Assembly (NCBI RefSeq): GCF_000688375.1
Contig: NZ_JIAF01000004.1
Location: 2,232,001-2,296,000, forward strand
Reading direction: 5' to 3'
DNA from: Prevotella sp. HUN102
GTDB lineage: Bacteria; Bacteroidota; Bacteroidia; Bacteroidales; Bacteroidaceae
DNA: 64,000 nt
Made by a program: the position numbers and the translations under genes. This document shows positions 17,505 to 25,770 of the stretch, piece by piece. The number at the start of each line of letters is the position of its first letter. Position 1 is the first letter of the stretch. Under the pieces are notes generated by a model, which was given only the letters and a program-made list of their open reading frames with translations, had not been told where the DNA came from and did not search any database.

Positions 17505-19274
17505 ATGGGAATAGAGAAACTTACAACATTGGCTTTTTCGATGTATTCAAATAAAGGAGCGTATGCCCTGTTACTCGGTTCAGGCATCTCTCGTTCCGCC
17601 CATATCCCTTCTGGCTGGGAAGTGGAAGAGAAACTTATTCAGAAACTTGGGGCATCACAAGGTATCATAGTCTCTGATGATTGGCATCAATGGTATAAAG
17701 ACAAATACCAGCAATCTGCATCTTATTCCTCTCTTCTTGGAGAAATTGTAAAGACTCCAACAGAACGAGTGCAGTTGATGAAATCATTTTTTGAACCAAC
17801 GGATGAAGAAAAAGAAATAGGTTGGAAGACCCCTACCAAAGCACATCTTGCCATTGCAAAATGTGCAAAGAAGGGATATATTCGTGTTATCTTGACAACG
17901 AACTTTGACCGCCTTCTTGAAAAGGCTTTTGAATTGGAAGGAGTCACTCCACAAGTTATTAGTCATGAAGGAGCAATATCACAAGCAACACCTATCGTAC
18001 ACAGCAAGATACCAACTATCATTAAGATAAATGGAGACTATATAGATTGTCAATTCAGAAATACGGCAGAAGAACTGGATGAATACCCAGAACAGATGAA
18101 ATTGTACCTGTACCGTATTTTTGAGGAATATGGCTTGGTCACTTGCGGATGGTCTGGAGAATGGGATAAAGGCTTAATTGAAATCATTAATGGTGCAACA
18201 CATTCTCGTTATAATTCTTTTTTTACTTATATCGGAGAAGCAAAGAATAGCATAATGTCTCTGTCTCGAGATCGTATGGGAGAACTTATGCCAATAGAGA
18301 GCGCCGATAATTTGTTCTCAGAACTCTACGAGCAAATTACGGCTTTGGAAAAATATGATGCGAATGCTAATATGAGCCATGAAATGATGTTGGCACGAGT
18401 AAAAAAATATATATCATCAAAGCAATATGACATTGAGTTCGCAGACATAATAGAAAAATGGGGAGCAGAAGCATATAATCAGATTACGGAAGTTGCTCAT
18501 TATAATTTTTCACTTACTAAAGAATCCTTTGAGCGCTATTTAGAAATTCATCTCCGTGCAATAGATCCACTATTAGATGCTGCAATAATCACAGCAAGAT
18601 GGGGAAAAGAGTGGCATGTTAAACTTTTTGGTGATATTCTAATAAAGCTGTGTATAAAACCTTTCAAAAATGGCGAAAGAGGGGTAGTTGAGACTTCATA
18701 CATACACGCATTAGCTCCCATGTTATTGTTAAACGTAATTGGAATTGCTTGTGTGAAATTTGGACGTTTCAAGGAGTTAAATTCTATTCTGAAACTTTCT
18801 GTACCTGCGGGTAATTTCATGGGGTTTTATCGGCATCCTTTACTATACCTACTTGGAGGTACACATTGGACTTATGAAACATGGAATAATTTGATGGGAA
18901 CAACCTACTGCTATCCATTTAGTTTGTTCTTTCTCGGACAATTGGAACCTGTTTTCAAAGATTATTTCATCACAGAGTCAGAATATGAAAATGTTTTCTA
19001 TATATGGGAGCATCTAAAATCTCTTGTGTATGGTTATAACCAATGTTCTTTGATAGAATTTAGTGTCCCGATGGGTAATTTCCTTTATAAAAGAAATGAA
19101 TATAAAATGAGGTACAAAGAGACAGAGCCTTACACTTTGTTTTTTGAGGAAGCCGATAAATTGAAAAATAATTGGGAGCCTATAAAACAAGGAATGTTTG
19201 GAGGAAGTTACGATAACTACAAACAAATTTATGAGCAGGCAGAAGCATATTATCAACAATATAGAAAATATTAG
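17505..19274 (+). CDS. SIR2-domain protein, candidate anti-phage effector
   Basis: A 589-residue protein. Residues 15-260 match SIR2-like NAD-binding/NADase domains of defence proteins: LLLGSGISRSAHIPSGW (about 22-38), LTTNFDRLLEKA (Asn near 133), then IKINGDY near 174-179, an RNT-EL element and VTCGWSGEWD near 212. In relatives known to me the third motif is usually HGD; here Asn stands where the catalytic-type His is expected, so NADase activity is uncertain. Residues 270-589 are helical with no recognised domain and could be a sensor. The gene lies in an AT-rich island between two membrane-protein genes, with only 2 bp to the next gene. Defence function is inferred from domain and location in mobile-element cargo. 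Confidence 0.82.
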   Translation: MGIEKLTTLAFSMYSNKGAYALLLGSGISRSAHIPSGWEVEEKLIQKLGASQGIIVSDDWHQWYKDKYQQSASYSSLLGEIVKTPTERVQLMKSFFEPTDEEKEIGWKTPTKAHLAIAKCAKKGYIRVILTTNFDRLLEKAFELEGVTPQVISHEGAISQATPIVHSKIPTIIKINGDYIDCQFRNTAEELDEYPEQMKLYLYRIFEEYGLVTCGWSGEWDKGLIEIINGATHSRYNSFFTYIGEAKNSIMSLSRDRMGELMPIESADNLFSELYEQITALEKYDANANMSHEMMLARVKKYISSKQYDIEFADIIEKWGAEAYNQITEVAHYNFSLTKESFERYLEIHLRAIDPLLDAAIITARWGKEWHVKLFGDILIKLCIKPFKNGERGVVETSYIHALAPMLLLNVIGIACVKFGRFKELNSILKLSVPAGNFMGFYRHPLLYLLGGTHWTYETWNNLMGTTYCYPFSLFFLGQLEPVFKDYFITESEYENVFYIWEHLKSLVYGYNQCSLIEFSVPMGNFLYKRNEYKMRYKETEPYTLFFEEADKLKNNWEPIKQGMFGGSYDNYKQIYEQAEAYYQQYRKY

Positions 19275-19276
19275 TT

Positions 19277-20056
19277 ATGGAAGAACAGGTTTCAATCATA
19301 GTAACTGTCCTCGCTGCATTATTAACAGGAGGCTTTCTGATGATGTTTATAGAAAGTCAGCAGGTTGCGAATAATATGGCTGAACGTTTCCATTTTATAA
19401 TGCGCCCTTTTTTTCATAGTTTCACCAATTATGCAAGGTTTATATCCTCATTCAAAACATGTTTCAGTTTCAGAGGGATAGAAGCAGAAGGATATATGAA
19501 GAGATTAAAGGATGACTTAGAACAAATTTCAAGGATAGGCGGAAAATCTATAATCGTTGGACAAGAGTTTCCATCAGATTATTTCACGGCAAAACAATTA
19601 GATTCAATCTGTAAAACTATAAATGACGTATGGTATTGTATAGATAATGATTATCACGGCTTTCAGAAAATCGAATTTGATACTCATCATGCTGAAATGT
19701 TTAGTGAACATACAATTGGTTATTTAGGAGAAATCTCCCCTAAATACAAAGGTATAGAATTGACAAAAGATTTACTTGGGAAAGTATCAGGAGACTTTTT
19801 TGTCGATTTCTATCAACCAATAGAACACATCTTACCTGACTATGAATATTGGTTGAAGAAAGAAAAAGAATTTAAGATTATAGCTATGATAACTATTGTC
19901 ATAACCTTACTTACGATGTTGATTCTTCTCCTGTTGCGTTGCTATATTCCAATATGGGTATTAACTTCATTATGTGTTCTATGTTGTGGGTTATTACTTT
20001 TTGAACTGTACAAGTTAATGCGATTAGAAGACCTTACAAAGAAAATTATGCGATAA
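19277..20056 (+). CDS. Membrane protein downstream of SIR2 gene
   Basis: A 259-residue protein with one transmembrane segment at the N-terminus (SIIVTVLAALLTGGFLMMF) and a hairpin of two near the C-terminus (IIAMITIVITLLTMLILLLL and WVLTSLCVLCCGLLLFELY). The roughly 165-residue soluble region between has no recognised family. It starts 2 bp after the SIR2 stop, so the two are almost certainly co-expressed. It could anchor, sense or gate the SIR2 response, but this is conjecture. Confidence 0.75.
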   Translation: MEEQVSIIVTVLAALLTGGFLMMFIESQQVANNMAERFHFIMRPFFHSFTNYARFISSFKTCFSFRGIEAEGYMKRLKDDLEQISRIGGKSIIVGQEFPSDYFTAKQLDSICKTINDVWYCIDNDYHGFQKIEFDTHHAEMFSEHTIGYLGEISPKYKGIELTKDLLGKVSGDFFVDFYQPIEHILPDYEYWLKKEKEFKIIAMITIVITLLTMLILLLLRCYIPIWVLTSLCVLCCGLLLFELYKLMRLEDLTKKIMR

Positions 20057-20201
20057 CATACAACCAATAAAAGAGAATTTATGCACGATGGCTTTTTGTT
20101 ACTTTTGAGCCGTCTCAACTCACTGTCAAAAGTAACGAGATGTTTTTCATCGGGGTTTCTTTGCTCCTTTCTTTATCCGCTTAGGCTCACGAAAGAAAGG
20201 A

Positions 20202-20225
20202 GCGGTCGGCAAATCTGCCGACCGC
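20202..20225 (-). terminator. Terminator of the leftward accessory operon
   Basis: GCGGTCGGCA (20202-20211) and TGCCGACCGC (20216-20225) form a 10-bp perfect stem with a 4-base loop. It lies directly behind the stop of the leftward gene ending at 20227. Two longer-range stems sit just left of it: GTTACTTTTGA pairs with TCAAAAGTAAC near 20097-20136, and CTCCTTTCTTT pairs with AAAGAAAGGAG near 20164-20202. These probably terminate the rightward SIR2 operon. Confidence 0.7.
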
Positions 20226-20226
20226 T

Positions 20227-20457
20227 TTACTCCGTCTGCTCTTCTTGAACGGTTATCCGTCCCGTCCTTACATCGGGGTGCGTGGAGAAAGCCCAATTGA
20301 TTTCCTCATCGGGAAGGGTGCTGTGAACATTTCCGCCCATCACCATTCCGCAATCCTGAATGACTTTCTGCCGTGCATCCTCTCTGCTCTCTGCAACCAC
20401 CTCAAAAACTCCCTCGAAGACGTATTGCGTCCGTACTCTGTAAACTTTCCTCTTCAT
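20227..20457 (-). CDS. Hypothetical ICE accessory protein
   Basis: A 76-residue protein (KRKVYRVRTQYVFEGVFEVVAE) that looks like a small alpha/beta domain. The start at 20457 leaves a 4-bp gap to the gene before; an ATG five codons upstream would overlap it. Last gene of the eight-gene leftward operon. No function is recognised, though similar small proteins accompany PcfJ/ArdA in Bacteroidales conjugative elements. Confidence 0.6.
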   Translation of the reverse strand: MKRKVYRVRTQYVFEGVFEVVAESREDARQKVIQDCGMVMGGNVHSTLPDEEINWAFSTHPDVRTGRITVQEEQTE

Positions 20458-20461
20458 ATTC

Positions 20462-20716
20462 TCAAAACTCAACCTTTAATAATCTGTGTTCCATCGGCTC
20501 ACCATTCGATAACCTGCGGTGGGTAAGCCAAAAATGATGTGTTCCGTAACCATAGGCAAAGAACTTGTCAAGTTCCGTTTCTTCGGCTATCCGCTTGACA
20601 GCAGCCCTTAATTCCTCTTCATTGGCGGATAAGGTAATGGCATTGATTACCCTTACAAGGATATGGGGTATCTCTTCCGCCCAATTACATACGATGCTTT
20701 CTATTTCTGCTTTCAT
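20462..20716 (-). CDS. Hypothetical ICE accessory protein
   Basis: An 84-residue, mostly helical acidic protein (IVCNWAEEIPHILVRVINAI, then AVKRIAEETELDKFFAYGYG). It begins 25 bp after pcfJ and runs tightly into the next gene. No known domain is seen; it is judged real from operon spacing and protein-like composition. Confidence 0.62.
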   Translation of the reverse strand: MKAEIESIVCNWAEEIPHILVRVINAITLSANEEELRAAVKRIAEETELDKFFAYGYGTHHFWLTHRRLSNGEPMEHRLLKVEF

Positions 20717-20741
20717 ATCTGTGATGTTTTGTGATTGTTGC

Positions 20742-22016
20742 TTATGCTGTTGCTCTCATTCTCTGTCTTATCAATTTACGGTTAGCATTGACAAGGCTCA
20801 CGATTTGGTCGTGATATTCCGTATTCTTATTGCACACGCCACGACTTTGCACTACTTTAAGCGTGTCCAGATTGACCTCAATCGTTTCTATCCGTTTGCC
20901 CTCAATGGTTGCCGAAAGGATTAGCGAGTTTTCTTTGAGATAGTAGGCACTATCAAATACGCAATGGTGCATTGCCACCCCCTCCTCCAAATGTTCCTGT
21001 ACACTCTCCAATACGTGGATTTGGATTGTGCCGTCTGAAAAGGCAAGACCGAAGAACTTGGATTTGAGTTCGTGGAAACGCTTCTCTTCCTCCATTGCCT
21101 TTTGGCGTTTCTTCTCCTCTTCTTCCTTTTCCCTTTGTTTGCGGAGTTCGCTTTGTCTGCGGTCGTGTTCCCTATGCAGATTGATGGGACAAACATACTT
21201 TGGGCTGTGTATGTCCTTGCCCAATCTGCGGAGCATATCCACGTAGTCGCACCAAATCGAAATATCCTCTATGATATAGCCGTTGCGGACTGCTATTTTA
21301 TAAGATTGCCAACAAGCGTCAAATGTCCTCGAATTATTAAGGAAGTATTTCAGATGCTCGGTGCTATCTGCTTTCAACAAGGTTTCCACACGGCTATCGG
21401 AGAGCAAGGCTGGAATAAGTCTTGTCGGGGCAATGCCGTGAAAATCGTCCTTAAATCCATTCCTGCGGAGTGTGTCCGTAGCCTTGAATTTGGGATATAT
21501 CTGAGAGTAAGATATATGGCGATAGGCTTCATTATCATTGCGTACTGCCATTGGCGAACAGAAAGAGAAAGTGTCAATGTATCTTCCCAATGTTCGTTGG
21601 ACGGCTATCACAACTTGCCTTCCTTGTGCGTTCCACCAATACTGACCGATTTCTATAACATAGGACGTTGCCTTGCATCCTTTCTCCATTTCTGCGGAGA
21701 GGAGGAACATTCTTAGTATTTGGTATTCTCCACAAGTGGTAAGTATCGTAAAGTATTGTTTCTGCCTTATCTTGCGTTCAAAGGTTTCCCTGACCTGCAA
21801 CCTTGCCCTGCAATGAGGGCAGGTGCAAGTGTCCTTCGGCTTTTCCATTGTCCAACTATGCCCACAATCCATACACGTTGTGCGACCTTTGGGCAAGCGG
21901 TAGGCGAAATGGTCTATACACTCTCTAAATGCCCACTTACATTGTGTCTTGGTTATTTGGCGTAGGTTCTTGCTCTCTGCAAGTACTGCCTTCTCAAACT
22001 TATTTCTCGGTTTCAT
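20742..22016 (-). CDS. PcfJ-like protein
   Basis: A 424-residue PcfJ-domain protein. It has a Zn-ribbon near the N-terminus (CMDCGHSW then CTCPHC), a central helical region with a charged coiled coil (RQSELRKQREKEEEEKKRQK) and the conserved C-terminal part with AMHHCVFDSAYY. PcfJ was named from the conjugative plasmid pCF10, and relatives are common cargo of Bacteroidales conjugative elements; the biochemical role is unknown. It follows ardA by 17 bp. Confidence 0.82.
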   Translation of the reverse strand: MKPRNKFEKAVLAESKNLRQITKTQCKWAFRECIDHFAYRLPKGRTTCMDCGHSWTMEKPKDTCTCPHCRARLQVRETFERKIRQKQYFTILTTCGEYQILRMFLLSAEMEKGCKATSYVIEIGQYWWNAQGRQVVIAVQRTLGRYIDTFSFCSPMAVRNDNEAYRHISYSQIYPKFKATDTLRRNGFKDDFHGIAPTRLIPALLSDSRVETLLKADSTEHLKYFLNNSRTFDACWQSYKIAVRNGYIIEDISIWCDYVDMLRRLGKDIHSPKYVCPINLHREHDRRQSELRKQREKEEEEKKRQKAMEEEKRFHELKSKFFGLAFSDGTIQIHVLESVQEHLEEGVAMHHCVFDSAYYLKENSLILSATIEGKRIETIEVNLDTLKVVQSRGVCNKNTEYHDQIVSLVNANRKLIRQRMRATA

Positions 22017-22033
22017 AATCTGTCCTCCTTGTT

Positions 22034-22564
22034 TTATTCGTTGCGAAATACATAGCCGTCCTTATACCAAAAGTCCGTATCAAAAAGGTCATCGGCAAAT
22101 TTGGAGAAGTCGAAGTAATTCAGCGCAAAATCGGGTAATTCATTCTCCATTTTCGCAAGTTCTTCCGCAAAATCCTCCCTGCTTGAATAACTGCCGATGT
22201 AGTCGGATCGGAAAGACTTTACAAGGCTGTAAGCGTCTTGTGTGAGTTGGGTATTGTTTCCTTCCACCCATATCCAAAAGGCTTCTTTCTCCGTGTCGTT
22301 CAGTCTGTCCAACTCGTCTCGAAGTTCAAAGAAATTTTCCTCTAAATGTCCTTCGTCTATCAGACCATCGGGGATTTCCTCCCACGCTTGGAACATAAAT
22401 TCGGGTTCTTCCTCGTCCTCGTGTATCTCGGCACAACGCTCCATCAAGTCGTCCCAATCATAAAACTCCGAAAGTTCCACCCATTCGCCCTGCAATGAGC
22501 CGTTGTTGTACTTGGCATAAGTGCCAACATAGATGCGTGCTTCGTTCAAATCCATTGCTTCCAT
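22034..22564 (-). CDS. ardA: ArdA-type antirestriction protein
   Basis: A 176-residue, very acidic protein matching ArdA: RIYVGTYAKYNNGSLQGEWVEL at the N-terminus, an EFYDWDDLMERCAEIHEDEEE stretch, and the C-terminal FDFSKFADDLFDTDFWYKDGYVF. ArdA mimics B-form DNA and blocks type I restriction enzymes when a mobile element enters a new host. An ATG three codons in (MDLNEAR) is an alternative start. It sits between pcfK-like and pcfJ-like genes. Confidence 0.85.
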   Translation of the reverse strand: MEAMDLNEARIYVGTYAKYNNGSLQGEWVELSEFYDWDDLMERCAEIHEDEEEPEFMFQAWEEIPDGLIDEGHLEENFFELRDELDRLNDTEKEAFWIWVEGNNTQLTQDAYSLVKSFRSDYIGSYSSREDFAEELAKMENELPDFALNYFDFSKFADDLFDTDFWYKDGYVFRNE

Positions 22565-22582
22565 ATCCTTTTCTGTTTAGGG

Positions 22583-22996
22583 TTAAAACTCGAATAATGA
22601 GGGTTGGGGGTGCTGTTCCTCCTGCTTTTCCGCTTTGGGTTTCTTGGCGGTAAGTTTGCGGTATTCCTCTGCTTGGTATCGCTCGATAGCCTTTTTCCGT
22701 GCTTCTGCTTTTTCCTCCTCTGTAAGTTCGATAGTATGGTTTACCACGACTTGGCAGTTGATTGATTTGCCCACCTCGATGTTATCCTCATCGTAGTAGT
22801 GAACGGCAAGGGAATATACCTCCTCATCGGACAGACCTGCACACTCCATTCTTTGGACTTCCGTCAAGATGTAGGTAATGCACTCGTCTATGTTCTTGCT
22901 TTCTTTGCGGAAATTCTCCGCAAAGAGTTCATCGTATGATGCTCTGTTCTCCAAGTAACATTGGATTACGCTCTTGAAATGTTCTGTTCCTTTCAT
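22583..22996 (-). CDS. PcfK-like protein
   Basis: A 137-residue PcfK-family protein: MKGTEHFKSVIQCYLE at the start, DECITYILTEV in the middle, a charged helix (EEKAEARKKAIERYQAEEYR) and a C-terminal QPSLFEF tail resembling a clamp-binding or short peptide motif. PcfK genes usually sit next to PcfJ; function is unknown. A remnant of a second pcfK-like start is preserved near 4436. Confidence 0.8.
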   Translation of the reverse strand: MKGTEHFKSVIQCYLENRASYDELFAENFRKESKNIDECITYILTEVQRMECAGLSDEEVYSLAVHYYDEDNIEVGKSINCQVVVNHTIELTEEEKAEARKKAIERYQAEEYRKLTAKKPKAEKQEEQHPQPSLFEF

Positions 22997-23013
22997 TGTC
23001 TTTGATGTTTTAA

Positions 23014-23604
23014 TCAGTTGAATAATGTTCCGTCAGAAAGAAATTCGTAGTTGTTGGCTTCACAGCTCTCGGTAAAGGCTTCCTCGCTGAGTTGGTATTT
23101 CATATCATCCCTGCAAGCCTTGAAAAAGCCGTTTAAGCACTTGTCCATAAGTTCGTAAAGGGTGGTGTTGTCGGGGACTTTCAGAAAGTCGTATATAGGC
23201 TGTAATATCTCATAGTCCATATAGTAGCCTGTCAAAACACAATCATTGGTGACGAATACACGGCTCTTGCGCTTTGTCTTGTAATTGTGTCCCCAAATGG
23301 TTTTGGGCATATACAAGTCGTTCCAATGGTTATTGACAAGGTATTTCAATAGTCTAACCCCTTTCAAATTATCTTCTTCCTCGCTGTAATGAGAAGTGAA
23401 ACGATACCAATAGGAATAATCATCGTATGACCATCTGTCCACCTTGATATTGAATGTCTGTTCAAAGGCTTGCAATGTCTTTCGGTTTTCTTCGTCCCAA
23501 CCATAGTTGAAATGTTCCGCCCAATGGCTGTGCGCCTTTGCTTGTGCCTCTCTTGTCAGTTCGTGGAGGTTATATACCTCGTATGTTCTTGTTTCCGTTC
23601 TCAT
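23014..23604 (-). CDS. Conserved ICE accessory protein, function unknown
   Basis: A 196-residue acidic, aromatic-rich protein (TYEVYNLHELTREAQAKAHS; DDYSYWYRF) without a domain I can name. Its first 20 residues, which speak of leucine-zipper-like contacts, recur in ICE accessory proteins. It starts 13 bp after the previous gene and ends 18 bp before pcfK. The 3' end of a paralogue is preserved at 4468-4529 beside repeat copy A. Confidence 0.7.
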   Translation of the reverse strand: MRTETRTYEVYNLHELTREAQAKAHSHWAEHFNYGWDEENRKTLQAFEQTFNIKVDRWSYDDYSYWYRFTSHYSEEEDNLKGVRLLKYLVNNHWNDLYMPKTIWGHNYKTKRKSRVFVTNDCVLTGYYMDYEILQPIYDFLKVPDNTTLYELMDKCLNGFFKACRDDMKYQLSEEAFTESCEANNYEFLSDGTLFN

Positions 23605-23616
23605 ATCCGTTTGATG

Positions 23617-23898
23617 TTATCGGGTTGTATTATTGATGATGTCTTCTCCATTGTCCGCAAAGACCTCGATAGTCGGTTTCCCTCCGTTTTCCTCTACGGA
23701 TAGGTGTTCGGAGGTTTCATATAATGTTTCTCCGTCCGTAATGATGACTTTCTCGTTGTCCTCAAAGCAGAGTACGTCCTCACCTTGCCACGATTTGACA
23801 AGGGCAACGGCTTCCTCGTAATTCTCGGCTGTTACTTCAAATCGGGTGCGTTCCCAGCAAGTAACCTTTCGGTCTTGGTAAAAACTGAATGTTTCCAT
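23617..23898 (-). CDS. Hypothetical ICE accessory protein
   Basis: A 93-residue acidic protein (FEVTAENYEEAVALVKSW, then DNEKVIITDGETLYET). The N-terminal part resembles the small protein coded at 20227-20457 in layout (a VTAEN/VVAES element before a helix), so the two may share a fold. It is part of the leftward operon, with 11 bp to its upstream neighbour. Function is unknown. Confidence 0.62.
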   Translation of the reverse strand: METFSFYQDRKVTCWERTRFEVTAENYEEAVALVKSWQGEDVLCFEDNEKVIITDGETLYETSEHLSVEENGGKPTIEVFADNGEDIINNTTR

Positions 23899-23909
23899 AA
23901 TTCCTATAT

Positions 23910-24128
23910 TTAGATAGTTGCTAAAATGATTTCTTGGATATGAACAGGTTCAACTTCTGAAAAGAGATAGAGTATAAACTCCTTTCTGTCCTTCCGATTG
24001 AGTTCCTTGTATAGTTCCCCAAAGGCGGATATGTTTCCGTTTAGGAAAACCGATACCATATACTCGAAGATGTTGTCCACCTCGTAGTATCTGCATTGCT
24101 GTGCGATAGTTTTGCTTCTTCTTTTCAT
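23910..24128 (-). CDS. Hypothetical ICE accessory protein
   Basis: A 72-residue protein (YYEVDNIFEYMVSVFLNGNI, then LNRKDRKEFILYLFSEV), probably all-helical. The tight spacing on both sides (11-12 bp) argues for a real gene of the accessory operon. No family is recognised. Confidence 0.58.
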   Translation of the reverse strand: MKRRSKTIAQQCRYYEVDNIFEYMVSVFLNGNISAFGELYKELNRKDRKEFILYLFSEVEPVHIQEIILATI

Positions 24129-24140
24129 ATATCTGCCTAT

Positions 24141-24350
24141 TTAAGAAATGAGTAACCAAAGTATTGCCCCAATGATGAGAGCATAAGCCAAGATGTATGC
24201 TGCGATTGCCAAAGCGATGGTAAGGAGTAGCCGAATGAGGAACTTCCCTGCACATATCCCTGCCAGCCAAAGCCAGACACTTCCGCCCCAAAGGAGAGAG
24301 CCTGCGAGTGCAAGAGCCAGCCAAATTGATATTTTGTATCTCAGTTTCAT
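24141..24350 (-). CDS. Small membrane protein, first gene of accessory operon
   Basis: A 69-residue protein made almost entirely of hydrophobic segments (ISIWLALALAGSLLWGGSVWL and LLLTIALAIAAYILAYALII), so two or three membrane spans. It is the promoter-proximal gene of the leftward operon and starts 12 bp left of repeat copy B. Function is unknown. Confidence 0.58.
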   Translation of the reverse strand: MKLRYKISIWLALALAGSLLWGGSVWLWLAGICAGKFLIRLLLTIALAIAAYILAYALIIGAILWLLIS

Positions 24351-24362
24351 CTTGTCTGATTT

Positions 24363-24985
24363 TTTTGATTTTATGCGGATTCCAGAGGTGAGGGAGTTGA
24401 GTTTCCATTTTTCATTTTCTCTGTCCTCGTGTTTCCGACATTTTTTTTATGCGTTTTTCCGTCGGGTCGGTCGTTTTCGTTTCAGGGGCTTAAAAAGGTA
24501 GGGCTTAGGACAAACAAGGTTTTACGGCGAGAATACTACCTGCAATGAAATGGAAGTGTGGAGATTGTCGTCTAAACGGCTTGCCGCCCCGACCTTTTTT
24601 GTCCGTAGAAGCCCGGAACTACCTTTGCCGCTGACAACGAACAACCGATCCCGATGCGAATACATAGAATGGAACGTGGAGAGGAACACCGCAGAGGACA
24701 GAGCGAAAAAATGAATGGCAGCCTTCACAAGAAAGACTGCCATAATCGTGAGGAATAAGACGAAAAGAATGAAAGCCGTTGTCTGAACAGACAACTATTA
24801 GAAAAGAAAAACGGAGAAAGTTTCGTCTTTCTCCGTAGATAGTATTACCTTTGCAATAGGTTATTCGAGTTATGCAAAGCGTTGTGTGTCGTTGCAGAAG
24901 ATAGGTCGCTAAATCATTACCTGCTGAAAATCATAACTCACAAGGCTGTTCATAGCCAATTACTTAGACCTAAATGATAGATTTT
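24363..24985. repeat. 621-bp direct repeat, copy B
   Basis: This is the second copy of the repeat at 4540-5160. Hallmarks kept are the TTTG (24598-24601) and TACCTTTG (24620-24627) promoter pair, the 18-bp palindrome (24778-24795), the 10-bp stem before the second TACCTTTG, and TACCTTTG itself (24846-24853). Together the copies bracket about 19.2 kb. Homologous recombination between them would delete the cassette, tra tail, SIR2 island and accessory operon as one circle. Confidence 0.93.
24522..24794 (-). CDS. 90-aa frame inside repeat copy B (doubtful)
   Basis: Counterpart of the frame at 4697-4969, with the same length and start (MSVQTTAFILFVLF). Changes between the copies cluster in the hydrophobic N-terminus and keep it hydrophobic. 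No ribosome-binding or family evidence supports it, so it is listed only because both copies stay open. Confidence 0.18.
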   Translation of the reverse strand: MSVQTTAFILFVLFLTIMAVFLVKAAIHFFALSSAVFLSTFHSMYSHRDRLFVVSGKGSSGLLRTKKVGAASRLDDNLHTSISLQVVFSP

Positions 24986-24991
24986 CGTCTG

Positions 24992-25031
24992 AAAAGTACG
25001 TACTTTTTTGTTGGAAAGTACGTACTTTTTT
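24992..25031. promoter_or_regulatory. Twin palindromic operator-like repeat before the HU-like gene
   Basis: AAAGTACGTACTTTTTT occurs twice (24993-25009 and 25015-25031), 22 bp apart, each containing the perfect palindrome AAAGTACGTACTTT. Two helical turns of spacing suggest cooperative binding of a dimeric regulator to one face of the DNA. It lies just right of repeat copy B and 45 bp upstream of the HU-gene promoter. Confidence 0.5.
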
Positions 25032-25075
25032 AAAAGAAATATGTATCTTCCTTTCAGAATATGGATATTTTTCCG

Positions 25076-25140
25076 TATCTTTGTTTCCGACGGCGGGACG
25101 AAAGCTCCGTGAAGCGTGCGGAGAACATCGCCTCCCCGCC
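25076..25140 (+). promoter_or_regulatory. Promoter -7 element and structured leader of the HU-like gene
   Basis: TATCTTTG (25076-25083) fits the Bacteroidetes -7 element. Right behind it the leader folds into a nested hairpin: GGCGGG (25092-25097) with CCCGCC (25135-25140), and inside it CTCCG (25105-25109) with CGGAG (25119-25123). The GC-rich leader contrasts with the AT-rich surroundings and may control stability or translation. Confidence 0.5.
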
Positions 25141-25169
25141 ACCCTAAAACAATCTAAACAATCTAAATT

Positions 25170-25622
25170 ATGGACTATTCATTGAACAAAAGAAAGATGA
25201 CCATCGGAGTGAACAAGGGCAAGGATATGTTCGTGGCAAATCCTGTCTGCCAGAAACAGCGCATATCGTTCGAGAGACTCTGCGAACGAATGGCAGAGGA
25301 CACAACCGTGGGCGAGGCAGACATCGCCGCCGTGTTCTTTAAACTCCGCAAGGTGCTGAGCCAGTTCTGCTCGCAGGGCTACATCGTGGACGCAGGTCCG
25401 ATGGGCACGTTCCGTCCTACCTTCACGTCGAAGGCAGTGGAAAAAGAGGAAGATTTCAAGCCCTCTGAAAACATTACCAAGACGCAGATTCTTTTCACTC
25501 CCACGCCGGAATTCCGTCAGTTGAAGAACGTGGAGTTCTTCCGGGTGGAAAAACAGGAAAAGAAGAAGGCAAAGCCAAAGCCATCGGGCAGCGGCTCGGA
25601 AGAGGGTGAAGAGAATCCGTAA
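25170..25622 (+). CDS. HU-like (HU-HIG type) DNA-binding protein
   Basis: A 150-residue protein with an N-terminal extension and an HU/IHF-like fold as in Bacteroidetes HU-HIG proteins (ISFERLCERMAEDTTVGEAD, then AAVFFKLRKVLSQFCSQGYI and MGTFRPTFTSKAVE). The C-terminus is a low-complexity Lys/Pro/Gly/Glu tail. Such proteins bind or bend DNA and may organise the nucleoid. It lies directly beyond repeat copy B, so it could be chromosomal or the last gene of the element. It has its own promoter and a very strong terminator. Confidence 0.8.
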   Translation: MDYSLNKRKMTIGVNKGKDMFVANPVCQKQRISFERLCERMAEDTTVGEADIAAVFFKLRKVLSQFCSQGYIVDAGPMGTFRPTFTSKAVEKEEDFKPSENITKTQILFTPTPEFRQLKNVEFFRVEKQEKKKAKPKPSGSGSEEGEENP

Positions 25623-25636
25623 GCCCTTGAAACATC

Positions 25637-25682
25637 AAAAAGAAATCCTCCTTTGCAGGGATGCAAAGGAGGATTTCTTTTT
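25637..25682. terminator. Bidirectional terminator after the HU-like gene
   Basis: A perfect 21-bp stem (25637-25657 with 25662-25682) and a 4-base GGGA loop, bounded by A-rich and T-rich ends. It lies 15 bp after the stop codon. Confidence 0.88.
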
Positions 25683-25770
25683 GAGCTTAAAATACACATT
25701 TTTGAGTATTGCAATCATCGAAACTTCTCCCTACTTTTGCTGCACATAACCAAACTGAAAAGCTGAAATT

